The notes beneath the pieces were generated by a model. The model saw only the letters and a list, made by a program, of their open reading frames with translations, had not been told where the DNA came from and searched no databases. A program made the translations under genes and the position numbers. DNA of 5,300 bases from a bacterium (GTDB lineage Bacteria; JAMCPX01), in contig DAHXOM010000130.1 of the NCBI GenBank assembly GCA_027364825.1, forward strand, positions 1 to 5,300. The letters are read 5' to 3'. This document shows, in pieces, positions 1-5,300 of the stretch (position 1 is the stretch's first letter; each line of letters begins with the position of its first letter).

Positions 1-44
1 GCAATACACTGAGGGTTAGAAAGCTGATGGAAAGTAAAGAATGA
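1..44 (+). CDS. Possible C-terminal tail of an upstream gene (partial)
   Basis: The frame starting at base 3 is open to a TGA at 42-44 and would encode a 13-residue tail (NTLRVRKLMESKE). The other two forward frames close at bases 10-12 and 17-19. The terminator at 94-121 points in the + direction, so some + strand transcript must come from the left, and this longest open frame is the best candidate for its last gene. The tail is basic and charged, with no recognisable motif, and does not look like the usual C-terminus of LolC/LolE or of lysyl-tRNA synthetase. The fragment is too short to identify, and the real gene could end at one of the earlier stops or be a non-coding RNA. Confidence 0.2.
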   Translation, partial: NTLRVRKLMESKE

Positions 45-93
45 ATGTCCTATAGTATAGAGAAAAAATAGATTCAAAATGACAGGGATGTAA

Positions 94-121
94 GGGGCGG
101 TATCAAAGCCGCCCTTTTTTT
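94..121 (+). terminator. Rho-independent terminator of the upstream transcription unit
   Basis: GGGCGG (95-100) pairs with CCGCCC (109-114). A G-T wobble adds a pair on each side (94/115 and 101/108), leaving a six-base loop at 102-107. The 3' arm runs straight into a run of seven T (115-121). The opposite strand has no T-run beyond the stem, so it works only for + strand transcription. It separates whatever lies to the left from the lolD-bamA cluster, which therefore probably has its own promoter downstream of base 121. Confidence 0.87.
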
Positions 122-194
122 CGTGCGCCCGGCAGAGGGTGCAGGTTCAAGCAAGTCAGCGATGTATTGTCCGATATCCACAGATTACCCCATA

Positions 195-260
195 GAGTAT
201 GCAGCCGAGGCGAATACATACCCGGTTCTAAGCCGTGGAAGAAGAAAAACGGGCATACTC
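195..260 (+). repeat. Perfect 8-bp inverted repeat with 50-base spacer
   Basis: GAGTATGC at 195-202 is the exact reverse complement of GCATACTC at 253-260. On the 3' side the stem can continue without a break, since 250-252 (CGG) can pair with 222-224 (CCG), leaving a 19-base bulge on the 5' side. Within the spacer, 223-227 and 231-235 can form a small alternative hairpin that would compete with this extension. The arms are too far apart for a simple operator. An RNA stem in the leader of the downstream operon, or the remnant of a repeat element, is more likely. The arms are short enough that chance cannot be excluded. Confidence 0.35.
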
Positions 261-276
261 CTGCGATCATATATTC

Positions 277-303
277 TTGACTTAACGTGAGCTGTATTCT
301 ATT
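277..303 (+). promoter_or_regulatory. Weak sigma-70-like promoter candidate for the lolD operon
   Basis: TTGACT at 277-282 matches five of six bases of the -35 consensus. TCTATT at 298-303 matches four of six of the -10 consensus, but the spacing is 15 bases, shorter than the preferred 17. Transcription would begin near base 310, only a few bases ahead of the ATG at 317, giving an almost leaderless mRNA. That would fit the lack of a Shine-Dalgarno sequence before lolD. The support is the -35 match, the position after the terminator and the lack of a better candidate. It is weak evidence. Confidence 0.25.
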
Positions 304-316
304 GAATGCAGACAAT

Positions 317-1009
317 ATGAACAATTTCGAACCGTTGCTGAAAGTTTCGGATATACATAAAAGTTTCCACGACAGTAAAAGGCATATCGATGTTCTGAAG
401 GGTGTCAATCTTGATGTGCAGAGCGGGGATACCATAAGTATCATGGGCGTGTCCGGTTCCGGCAAGACAACGCTCCTGCAGATCATCGGCAGTCTCGACA
501 AACCGACGTCCGGCGATGTTCTCTTTAAGAACGAGAGTATTTTTAGCAGGTCTGCAAATGACATTTCTGCTTTCAGGAACGCAAACGTAGGATTCATTTT
601 CCAGGCGCACCACCTGCTTATGGAATTCGATCTTGTGGAGAACGTAATGTTTCCGGCCATCATATCGGGTATGGACAGGAAAAAGGCACAAGACAATGCA
701 CTTGACTTATTGAAGGATGTGGGGTTGTCTGAAAAGGTTACCAACAAGCCTTCTGAACTCTCCGGAGGAGAACAACAAAAGGTTGCAGTTGCACGGGCGC
801 TGAGTATGTCTCCGCCGGTTGTGCTTGCGGATGAGCCGACCGGTAATCTCGATTCTCACAGCGGCGAGGTAATAATGAATCTTTTGTTGCAGTTTAATAA
901 AACAATGGGAATAACTATTATAATGGTTACGCATAATGAGCCGTTCGCAATGATGATGTCAAAAAGATACAGGATAAGTGATGGGGTATTGTTCCAGAAT
1001 TCCGATTAA
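317..1009 (+). CDS. lolD: LolD-type ABC transporter ATP-binding protein (lipoprotein release)
   Basis: This is a single ABC ATPase domain of 230 residues from the ATG, close to the size of E. coli LolD. In order it has Walker A GVSGSGKT (44-51), the Q-loop glutamine in FIFQ (96), the signature LSGGEQQ (148-154), Walker B VVLADEPTGNLD (168-179) and the H-loop histidine (206). The ADEPTGNLD form and ELSGGE context belong to the LolD/MacB/FtsE branch. LolD with LolC/LolE uses ATP at the inner membrane to release lipoproteins to the carrier LolA. No LolC/LolE gene is visible in the window, so substrate assignment rests on sequence type and the bamA neighbourhood; a MacB-like exporter ATPase is the alternative. 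A GTG at 287 would add ten residues, but neither start has a good Shine-Dalgarno sequence. I prefer the ATG because the added residues resemble nothing in the family. The 3' end overlaps bamA. Confidence 0.88.
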   Translation: MNNFEPLLKVSDIHKSFHDSKRHIDVLKGVNLDVQSGDTISIMGVSGSGKTTLLQIIGSLDKPTSGDVLFKNESIFSRSANDISAFRNANVGFIFQAHHLLMEFDLVENVMFPAIISGMDRKKAQDNALDLLKDVGLSEKVTNKPSELSGGEQQKVAVARALSMSPPVVLADEPTGNLDSHSGEVIMNLLLQFNKTMGITIIMVTHNEPFAMMMSKRYRISDGVLFQNSD

Positions 1010-3287
1010 ACTGTTCCTGTTCTTTACTGTCATCATCATTCTGCAGGTACCGAAAATGCTGTTTGCGGACCAGCCTGTGGTTGAGAAGATAACCATAGAA
1101 GGTAATCAGAGGATACAGAAAGAGGTTATACTCGAAAACATAAAGCAGCCCATCGGCAGCCCTTTGTCCGAGCGCGCGGTGAATGACGATATCCTCAGGT
1201 TATACAAGCTTGGATATTTTGACAGTGTTATTGCGTATGAAGAGCCCTCGGGCAAGGGCATTAACCTGATATACAGCGTCGTCGAAAGGCCGCTGGTCAA
1301 AGCCATAGAGTTTAAAGGCAACTCGGAAATATCGAACGATAAGCTTAAAGAAGCGCTGACATTCAAACCGAGAAGTTTTTTTGATAAGGCGGCCATATCG
1401 GCTTCTATCGATAAGATAGTGGATATGTACAAGGCAAAGGGGTATTACAACGTGCAGGTAACCTATGAGGTTGTCCCTGTTTCCACCATGGAGGTAAATG
1501 TAGATATCAACGTACATGAGGGACAGGTGGTAAGGATCGGTGCTATAAACTTTATCGGAAACCACGCTTACAGCGGCAAAGAGCTGCAATCCAAGATGGA
1601 AAGCTCTACACCGGGGCTCATCAGCTTTATTACGGGGAGTGGAAAATTCAACGAGGCGGAACTTGACCGGGACATAACCAGGCTTACCATGTTTTACATG
1701 GATAGCGGTTATATAAATATAAAAATAGAACAGCCGCATATATTCCTGAATCCGGACGGTAAAACGATAGATATCGTGATAAACCTTGAAGAAGGGAAAA
1801 GATACAGAATATCCACGATTAATATAGAGGGCGATCTCCTGTTTCCGAAAGACAAACTCATGGAGAAAATACACACAAAAACGGGCGAATGGTTCAACCG
1901 ATCAAAACTTATGGAAGATATCTTCAGGTTAACCGATGTGTATACAAATAACGGCTATGCATTCGCAAACATCAATCCTGAAACAGCCGTCAACGATACG
2001 GACAGGACCGTTGCTGTAGTTTTTCAGATCAGTAAGGGAATGCTGACCTACATAAACAGGATCACGATAATCGGAAATACCAAGACAAGGGATAAGGTTA
2101 TACGGAGGCAGATGCAGGTATGGGAAGGCGAGCTTTACAAGGAAAACGAAATCAAGGCATCCAAGGAGCGTATCAATGCGACAGGTTTTTTTGATAATGT
2201 CGATATAAGCACGTCAAAGGGTTCAACCGAAGATAATGTTGAAAAGATGGACCTCGATGTGAAAGTAAAAGAAGGCCATGGAGGCATGGCCATGCTCGGC
2301 GGCGGATACAGCTCTTACCAGCAATTTTTTGTTACCGCGCAGATCCAGCTTCAGAACCTCGCCGGCCTTGGAACCCAGCTCAGCCTTATGGCCCAGGTAG
2401 GAGGTATTACCAAGCAGTACAGCATATCTTATTTTGATCCGTATTTCTTTGATTCGAAATGGTCTATGTCTACAAGTCTTTACAATATGTCGAACATCTA
2501 TCCCGGTTATACGACCAATGATAACGGCGGCACCTTCCAGCTCGGTTATTGGCTCATTGACCGATTAAGGATTTATGCGAATTATGGGTTTGATGATGCC
2601 TATTTTTCGAGTATCAGTAATGCATATTCCTACCTGCTCCAGAATGGATCGACCAGTGCCGTGACCCTGGGTTTTGTGCAGGATACGAGGGACAATCCGT
2701 TGTATACGACAAAGGGCTCTATCCTGAGCGGATCAACGGAATTTGCAGGCGGGCCGTTCGGGGGCGATTTTACCTTTATTAAGTTTGATGCTTCAGCGTC
2801 GAAATATTTTCCCTTGCCGCTTGACACGGTATTCATGATAAACGGAAGGATAGGATATGGATTTGTACCGGGCGGCGGGATCCTGCCCTTTACCAGCAGG
2901 TATTTCCTCGGAGGCATTAATTCTCTCAGGGGGTATAATTACAGAACGGTCGGTCCCGAGATGCCGGCACTGCTGAGCAACACCGATCCTCTTGCACCGA
3001 CAACACAACTTATGTATGGTGGTAACAAGATGATAGCGACAACAATGGAGTTTGTGTTCCCCTTGATCAAGGAAGCAAAAATAGACGGTGTTCTGTTCTT
3101 TGATACCGGTAATGCTTATGCGGAAAACCAGGGCTATTTATCATCGCCCCTGCAAATGGGGTACGGCTTTGGGATAAGATGGTTTACACCCATTGCTCCG
3201 TTCAGATTTGAATGGGGCTTCCCTCTCAACCCAAGGCCCACGGATCAACCCAATGTATTTGAATTTTCGATCGGAACATTTTATTAA
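981..3287 (+). CDS. bamA: Outer membrane protein assembly factor BamA
   Basis: BamA is the central Omp85-family subunit of the Bam complex, which folds beta-barrel proteins into the outer membrane. The 768-residue protein begins with a signal peptide (hydrophobic core about 11-23, likely cleavage after LFA at 29). Five POTRA domains follow at roughly 33-104, 105-182, 183-272, 273-354 and 355-433, each with a G-Y/F-type motif near its second helix (GYF 78, GYY 154, GYI 243, GYA 325, GFF 402). The C-terminal barrel (about 434-768) carries the loop-6 motif LRGY (649-652, the VRGF equivalent). It ends in the aromatic beta-signal FEFSIGTFY. The barrel is somewhat shorter than in E. coli. ATG 981 is chosen over GTG 978 because AGGA at 971-974 lies six bases before it. 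The start lies inside lolD in another frame, suggesting translational coupling. Skp, which delivers clients to BamA, is next. Confidence 0.96.
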   Translation: MGYCSRIPIKLFLFFTVIIILQVPKMLFADQPVVEKITIEGNQRIQKEVILENIKQPIGSPLSERAVNDDILRLYKLGYFDSVIAYEEPSGKGINLIYSVVERPLVKAIEFKGNSEISNDKLKEALTFKPRSFFDKAAISASIDKIVDMYKAKGYYNVQVTYEVVPVSTMEVNVDINVHEGQVVRIGAINFIGNHAYSGKELQSKMESSTPGLISFITGSGKFNEAELDRDITRLTMFYMDSGYINIKIEQPHIFLNPDGKTIDIVINLEEGKRYRISTINIEGDLLFPKDKLMEKIHTKTGEWFNRSKLMEDIFRLTDVYTNNGYAFANINPETAVNDTDRTVAVVFQISKGMLTYINRITIIGNTKTRDKVIRRQMQVWEGELYKENEIKASKERINATGFFDNVDISTSKGSTEDNVEKMDLDVKVKEGHGGMAMLGGGYSSYQQFFVTAQIQLQNLAGLGTQLSLMAQVGGITKQYSISYFDPYFFDSKWSMSTSLYNMSNIYPGYTTNDNGGTFQLGYWLIDRLRIYANYGFDDAYFSSISNAYSYLLQNGSTSAVTLGFVQDTRDNPLYTTKGSILSGSTEFAGGPFGGDFTFIKFDASASKYFPLPLDTVFMINGRIGYGFVPGGGILPFTSRYFLGGINSLRGYNYRTVGPEMPALLSNTDPLAPTTQLMYGGNKMIATTMEFVFPLIKEAKIDGVLFFDTGNAYAENQGYLSSPLQMGYGFGIRWFTPIAPFRFEWGFPLNPRPTDQPNVFEFSIGTFY

Positions 3288-3292
3288 TAGTT

Positions 3293-3300
3293 AAGGAGGA
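3293..3300 (+). promoter_or_regulatory. Strong Shine-Dalgarno sequence of skp
   Basis: AAGGAGGA is nearly the full complement of the 16S rRNA 3' end and sits three bases before the ATG at 3304. It is the best ribosome binding site in the window and lies just after the bamA stop. Strong initiation here would let the abundant periplasmic chaperone be made in excess over BamA from the same mRNA. That last point is inference. Confidence 0.8.
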
Positions 3301-3303
3301 AAA

Positions 3304-3852
3304 ATGAAAAAGATTATAACGATACTCGTTGTATCAATGATTTTACTGACAACAGGATTAAAAGTTTATGCTGCAGATACTGCCACCAAGATAGGTTATA
3401 TCGATCTGCAAAAGATCCTTCTCCAGTCGGACGAAGGTAAACAGGCAAAGGTTGCCCTTGAGAAGCAGTTTGCATCAAGGAAAAAAGAACTGAATCAAAA
3501 AAAACAGGAACTCGAGGATATGCAGAAGTCCCTTGAGACCCAGAGCTCCATGCTCTCCCGTGATGCCCTTGTCCAGAAGCAGGGGGAATTCGTAAAGAAA
3601 AGAGACGCATTCCTGAAACTCGTTCAGGAGTACGATAAAGAACTCCAGGAACAGGACGGCGAGTTGACAAAAAAGATACTTCTCCAGCTCCAGGACATCA
3701 TAACAAAGATCGGCAAAGACGGTAACTACACCGTAATCCTTGAGAAGTCGCAGGGCGGGATACTGTATGCACCGGAAAACGAGGATCTGACCGACAAGGT
3801 AATGAAGCTTTTTAACCAGGAAACGGGAAAGCAGAGTAAAACGAACGACTGA
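3304..3852 (+). CDS. skp: Periplasmic chaperone Skp/OmpH family
   Basis: Skp is a trimeric, jellyfish-shaped holdase that keeps unfolded outer-membrane proteins soluble in the periplasm and hands them to BamA. The 182-residue precursor (E. coli Skp is 161) has a signal peptide with a KK start, a hydrophobic stretch at 4-19 and likely cleavage after VYA (21-23). The mature chain opens with the family strand IGYIDLQKIL (31-38 region). It continues as a long, charged, heptad-like helical hairpin rich in K, E and Q (about 45-135), the tentacle region. It returns to the body strand with YTVILEKSQGGILYA (142-156) and a final helix ending in a short polar tail. It lies 16 bases after bamA and just before lpxD, the classic placement. 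A run of eight A at 3497-3504 sits within the coding region in frame. Sequence conservation in this family is low, so the assignment rests on architecture plus position. Confidence 0.93.
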   Translation: MKKIITILVVSMILLTTGLKVYAADTATKIGYIDLQKILLQSDEGKQAKVALEKQFASRKKELNQKKQELEDMQKSLETQSSMLSRDALVQKQGEFVKKRDAFLKLVQEYDKELQEQDGELTKKILLQLQDIITKIGKDGNYTVILEKSQGGILYAPENEDLTDKVMKLFNQETGKQSKTND

Positions 3853-3860
3853 GGTCAATG

Positions 3861-4892
3861 ATGTACACCTTGAAAGAGCTTGCTCAGTTTATTAATGGCA
3901 GAGTAGAGGGTGACGAGAGCGTCGTAATCAATGATGTCGGTACGCTCGAAGAAGCAGACAACGGCGTTATCACCTTTATTTCCAATCCAAAGTACAGGCC
4001 TCTGGTCTACCAGACAAGGGCATCTGCTATTGTTACCGAGACTACCATTGAGGGCCTGAACATAGCACAGATTGTCGTAAAGGACCCGTACCTTGCATTT
4101 GCAAAGATTGTGGCAAGATTCCATCCACCCTCTCATCCTGATTGGGGGATAGACGGCAGGGCTTATATTGGAAGGAACACCCAGATAGGGAAGGATACCC
4201 ACTTAGCTCCATTCTGTTATATCGATAATGATGTCCAGATAGGGAACAGGGTGCGCATCTATCCGCACACCTACATAGGCTACGGCAGTATTATCCATGA
4301 CGATACGGTTGTGTACCCGAATGTATCCCTGTATCACCACACGGTTGTAGGCAAGAGATGCATTATACATGCAGGTTCTGTTGTCGGTTCTGACGGCTTT
4401 GGTTTTGCAAAGGACGGTTTGAAAAATGTCAAGATCCTGCAGATAGGGCATGTGGAGATAGGGGATGATGTGGAAATAGGCGCCAATACAGCTATAGACA
4501 GGGCATCACTGGGCATAACCCGTATCGGTAACGGCACAAAGATAGATAACCTTGTACAGATAGCGCACAATGTACGTACCGGTGAAAACTGCCTAATCGT
4601 AAGCCAGGCAGGTATATCCGGGAGCACACAGATTGGAAACAACGTAACCATTGCAGGTCAGGTGGGAATAATAGGTCATCTCAAGATAGGAGATTTTGTC
4701 ATGATCGGTGCCCAGTCGGGCATTCCAAAAGATCTCCCTCCTCATTCGGTTGTATCGGGTACCCCGGCATTGAACCACATAGACTGGCTTAAAGCAGTTG
4801 CAGTATTTAAAGAATTACCGGAGATGAAAAGATTGCTCAATGAACTGAAGAAGCGTGCAGGATTAGACCAGACTACAGAGGAGAAAAAATGA
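3861..4892 (+). CDS. lpxD: UDP-3-O-(3-hydroxyacyl)glucosamine N-acyltransferase LpxD
   Basis: LpxD transfers a 3-hydroxyacyl chain from acyl-ACP to the 2-amino group of UDP-3-O-acylglucosamine, the third step of lipid A synthesis, in the cytoplasm. The 343-residue protein has the N-terminal uridine-binding domain (about 1-95, with ITFISNPKY at 37-45). A left-handed beta-helix of hexapeptide repeats (about 100-290, repeated I-G-x-x-x-x units) follows, then a C-terminal helical region (about 307-335) that in the family contributes to acyl-carrier-protein binding. The catalytic histidine is in QIAHNV (His236, E. coli His239), and the family motif GSDGFGFA is at 176-183. Two ATGs are adjacent at 3858 and 3861. 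GAGGT at 3851-3855 is five bases from the second and only two from the first, so I take 3861, a one-residue difference. It starts 8 bases after skp and its stop codon overlaps the fabZ start. Confidence 0.96.
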   Translation: MYTLKELAQFINGRVEGDESVVINDVGTLEEADNGVITFISNPKYRPLVYQTRASAIVTETTIEGLNIAQIVVKDPYLAFAKIVARFHPPSHPDWGIDGRAYIGRNTQIGKDTHLAPFCYIDNDVQIGNRVRIYPHTYIGYGSIIHDDTVVYPNVSLYHHTVVGKRCIIHAGSVVGSDGFGFAKDGLKNVKILQIGHVEIGDDVEIGANTAIDRASLGITRIGNGTKIDNLVQIAHNVRTGENCLIVSQAGISGSTQIGNNVTIAGQVGIIGHLKIGDFVMIGAQSGIPKDLPPHSVVSGTPALNHIDWLKAVAVFKELPEMKRLLNELKKRAGLDQTTEEKK

Positions 4893-5300
4893 AGATAGAT
4901 AGTAAAGGCATCATGGAGCTCATACCGCAGAGATACCCATTCTTATTTGTCGATAGAGTTGAGGAACTCGTAATCGATCAAAAGATTATCGCTATAAAAA
5001 ATATTTCTATCGATGAACCCATATTCCAGGGGCATTTCCCCGGTGCTCCGACCTTACCCGGCGTCATCATCATTGAAGCGCTTGCACAGGCAAGCGGCTT
5101 GCTTGCCGCAAAGTCCATGCCTGAAGGAATAGACGGACTGCCGTATCTTGTGGGGATAAATAATTTTAAATTCAGACAGCCGGTTGTGCCGGGCGATTGC
5201 CTCAGACTCGAGTCCATAATCAAGAGGCATATTAAAAATTTTACCACGTTTGTGTGTAAAGCCTATGTCAACGACAAAGTTGTTGCTGAAGGTGAAATGT
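4889..5300 (+). CDS. fabZ: 3-hydroxyacyl-ACP dehydratase FabZ (3' end cut by the window)
   Basis: FabZ removes water from (3R)-3-hydroxyacyl-ACP in fatty acid elongation and competes with the lipid A enzymes for the same 3-hydroxyacyl-ACP, which explains its place beside lpxD. The 137 visible residues show the hot-dog fold. They include the N-terminal helix with LIPQRYPFLFVDRV (11-24), the active-site loop GHFPG followed by PGV (His49) and the central-helix glutamate in IEALAQ (Glu63). The segment NNFKFRQPVVPGD is also typical of the family. No stop occurs before base 5300; about ten residues would remain by comparison with the 151-residue E. coli protein. The ATG overlaps the lpxD TGA (ATGA at 4889-4892), with GAGGAG at 4878-4883 as ribosome binding site, so the two are translationally coupled. 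FabA is excluded by the N-terminal sequence and size. Confidence 0.95.
   Translation, partial: MKIDSKGIMELIPQRYPFLFVDRVEELVIDQKIIAIKNISIDEPIFQGHFPGAPTLPGVIIIEALAQASGLLAAKSMPEGIDGLPYLVGINNFKFRQPVVPGDCLRLESIIKRHIKNFTTFVCKAYVNDKVVAEGEM

Larger units (their letters stand above)
122..316. other. Intergenic region with several potential hairpins; no convincing gene
   Basis: This is the only sizeable non-coding stretch in the window. A forward frame is open from 83 to the TGA at 278-280, but it passes through the terminator hairpin and has no start codon with a ribosome binding site, so I do not call it. The opposite strand is also open here, continuing the antisense frame of lolD. The DNA can form a seven-pair hairpin at 124-143 (one G-T pair, GGCAGA loop), a five-pair hairpin at 223-235, and a long-range stem of 195-202 with 253-260. 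I do not recognise a known riboswitch, T-box or tRNA. It most likely holds the promoter and 5' leader of the lolD-bamA operon. Confidence 0.5.

Noticed and set aside
51..56. TATAGT as a -10 element for a short RNA ending at the 94-121 terminator
   Set aside because: It matches five of six -10 bases, but no credible -35 element lies 15-19 bases upstream, and the sequence is AT-rich enough for chance.
95..130. Antiterminator pairing of GGGCG (95-99) with CGCCC (126-130)
   Set aside because: Only five pairs, and the downstream partner is transcribed after the T-run, too late to prevent termination.
83..280. Forward open frame between a TGA at 80 and a TGA at 278
   Set aside because: It runs through the terminator stem and T-run and has no ATG or GTG with a ribosome binding site; a TTG at 167 is the only plausible start. 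The lysine- and proline-rich translation resembles nothing I know.
103..747. A 214-codon open frame on the minus strand covering the intergenic block and half of lolD
   Set aside because: It lies antisense to an unambiguous ABC ATPase with all its motifs, its translation has no recognisable domain, and it crosses the terminator. Its extension into 122-286 is noted only as part of the intergenic block.
1200..1874. Long minus-strand open frames across bamA, skp and lpxD
   Set aside because: They are shadows of well-identified + strand genes, with no ribosome binding sites or family resemblance of their own.
3259..3287. Promoter-like TTGAAT, 17 bases, TATTAA at the end of bamA
   Set aside because: Transcription would begin about base 3294, inside the skp Shine-Dalgarno sequence, so the message could not be translated efficiently. 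The hexamers also lie in conserved BamA C-terminal codons.

Overview
The window is most of an envelope-biogenesis gene cluster from a Gram-negative (outer-membrane-bearing) bacterium. From the start it holds the end of an unseen upstream gene, a strong rho-independent terminator and about 195 bases without a convincing gene. Five co-directional genes on the + strand follow: a LolD-type lipoprotein-export ATPase, BamA, a Skp/OmpH periplasmic chaperone, LpxD, and the start of FabZ, which runs off the right edge. The order lolD-bamA-skp-lpxD-fabZ is the one I associate with Deltaproteobacteria/Desulfobacterota-type genomes. Moderate GC content and a sequence only moderately similar to the gammaproteobacterial proteins fit that, but the assignment is an inference from gene order and protein style, not from a marker gene.

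Layout: 1-44 may be the tail of an upstream gene; 94-121 is a GC-rich hairpin with a T-run; 122-316 is an intergenic stretch with several inverted repeats and a weak promoter candidate. 317-1009 is lolD. bamA begins inside the end of lolD (about 29 bases of overlap) and runs to 3287. skp follows after 16 bases behind a near-perfect Shine-Dalgarno sequence, lpxD after 8 bases, and fabZ overlaps the lpxD stop codon in an ATGA arrangement. Spacing this tight over 4.9 kb indicates one transcription unit, with its promoter most likely between the terminator at 121 and lolD.

How the genes work together: LolD would power extraction of outer-membrane lipoproteins (including Bam lipoproteins) from the inner membrane. 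Skp escorts unfolded outer-membrane proteins across the periplasm to BamA, which inserts them. LpxD carries out the third acylation-stage step of lipid A synthesis. FabZ makes acyl chains from the beta-hydroxyacyl-ACP pool on which LpxD also draws. The cluster thus couples protein, lipoprotein and LPS supply to the outer membrane.

I see no mobile element, CRISPR array, tRNA or rRNA, and no sign of a new defence or metabolic system. All five genes look intact and ordinary for their families. What deserves a second look is the structured non-coding block before lolD, the absence of a LolC/LolE permease next to lolD, and the start-codon and overlap details.
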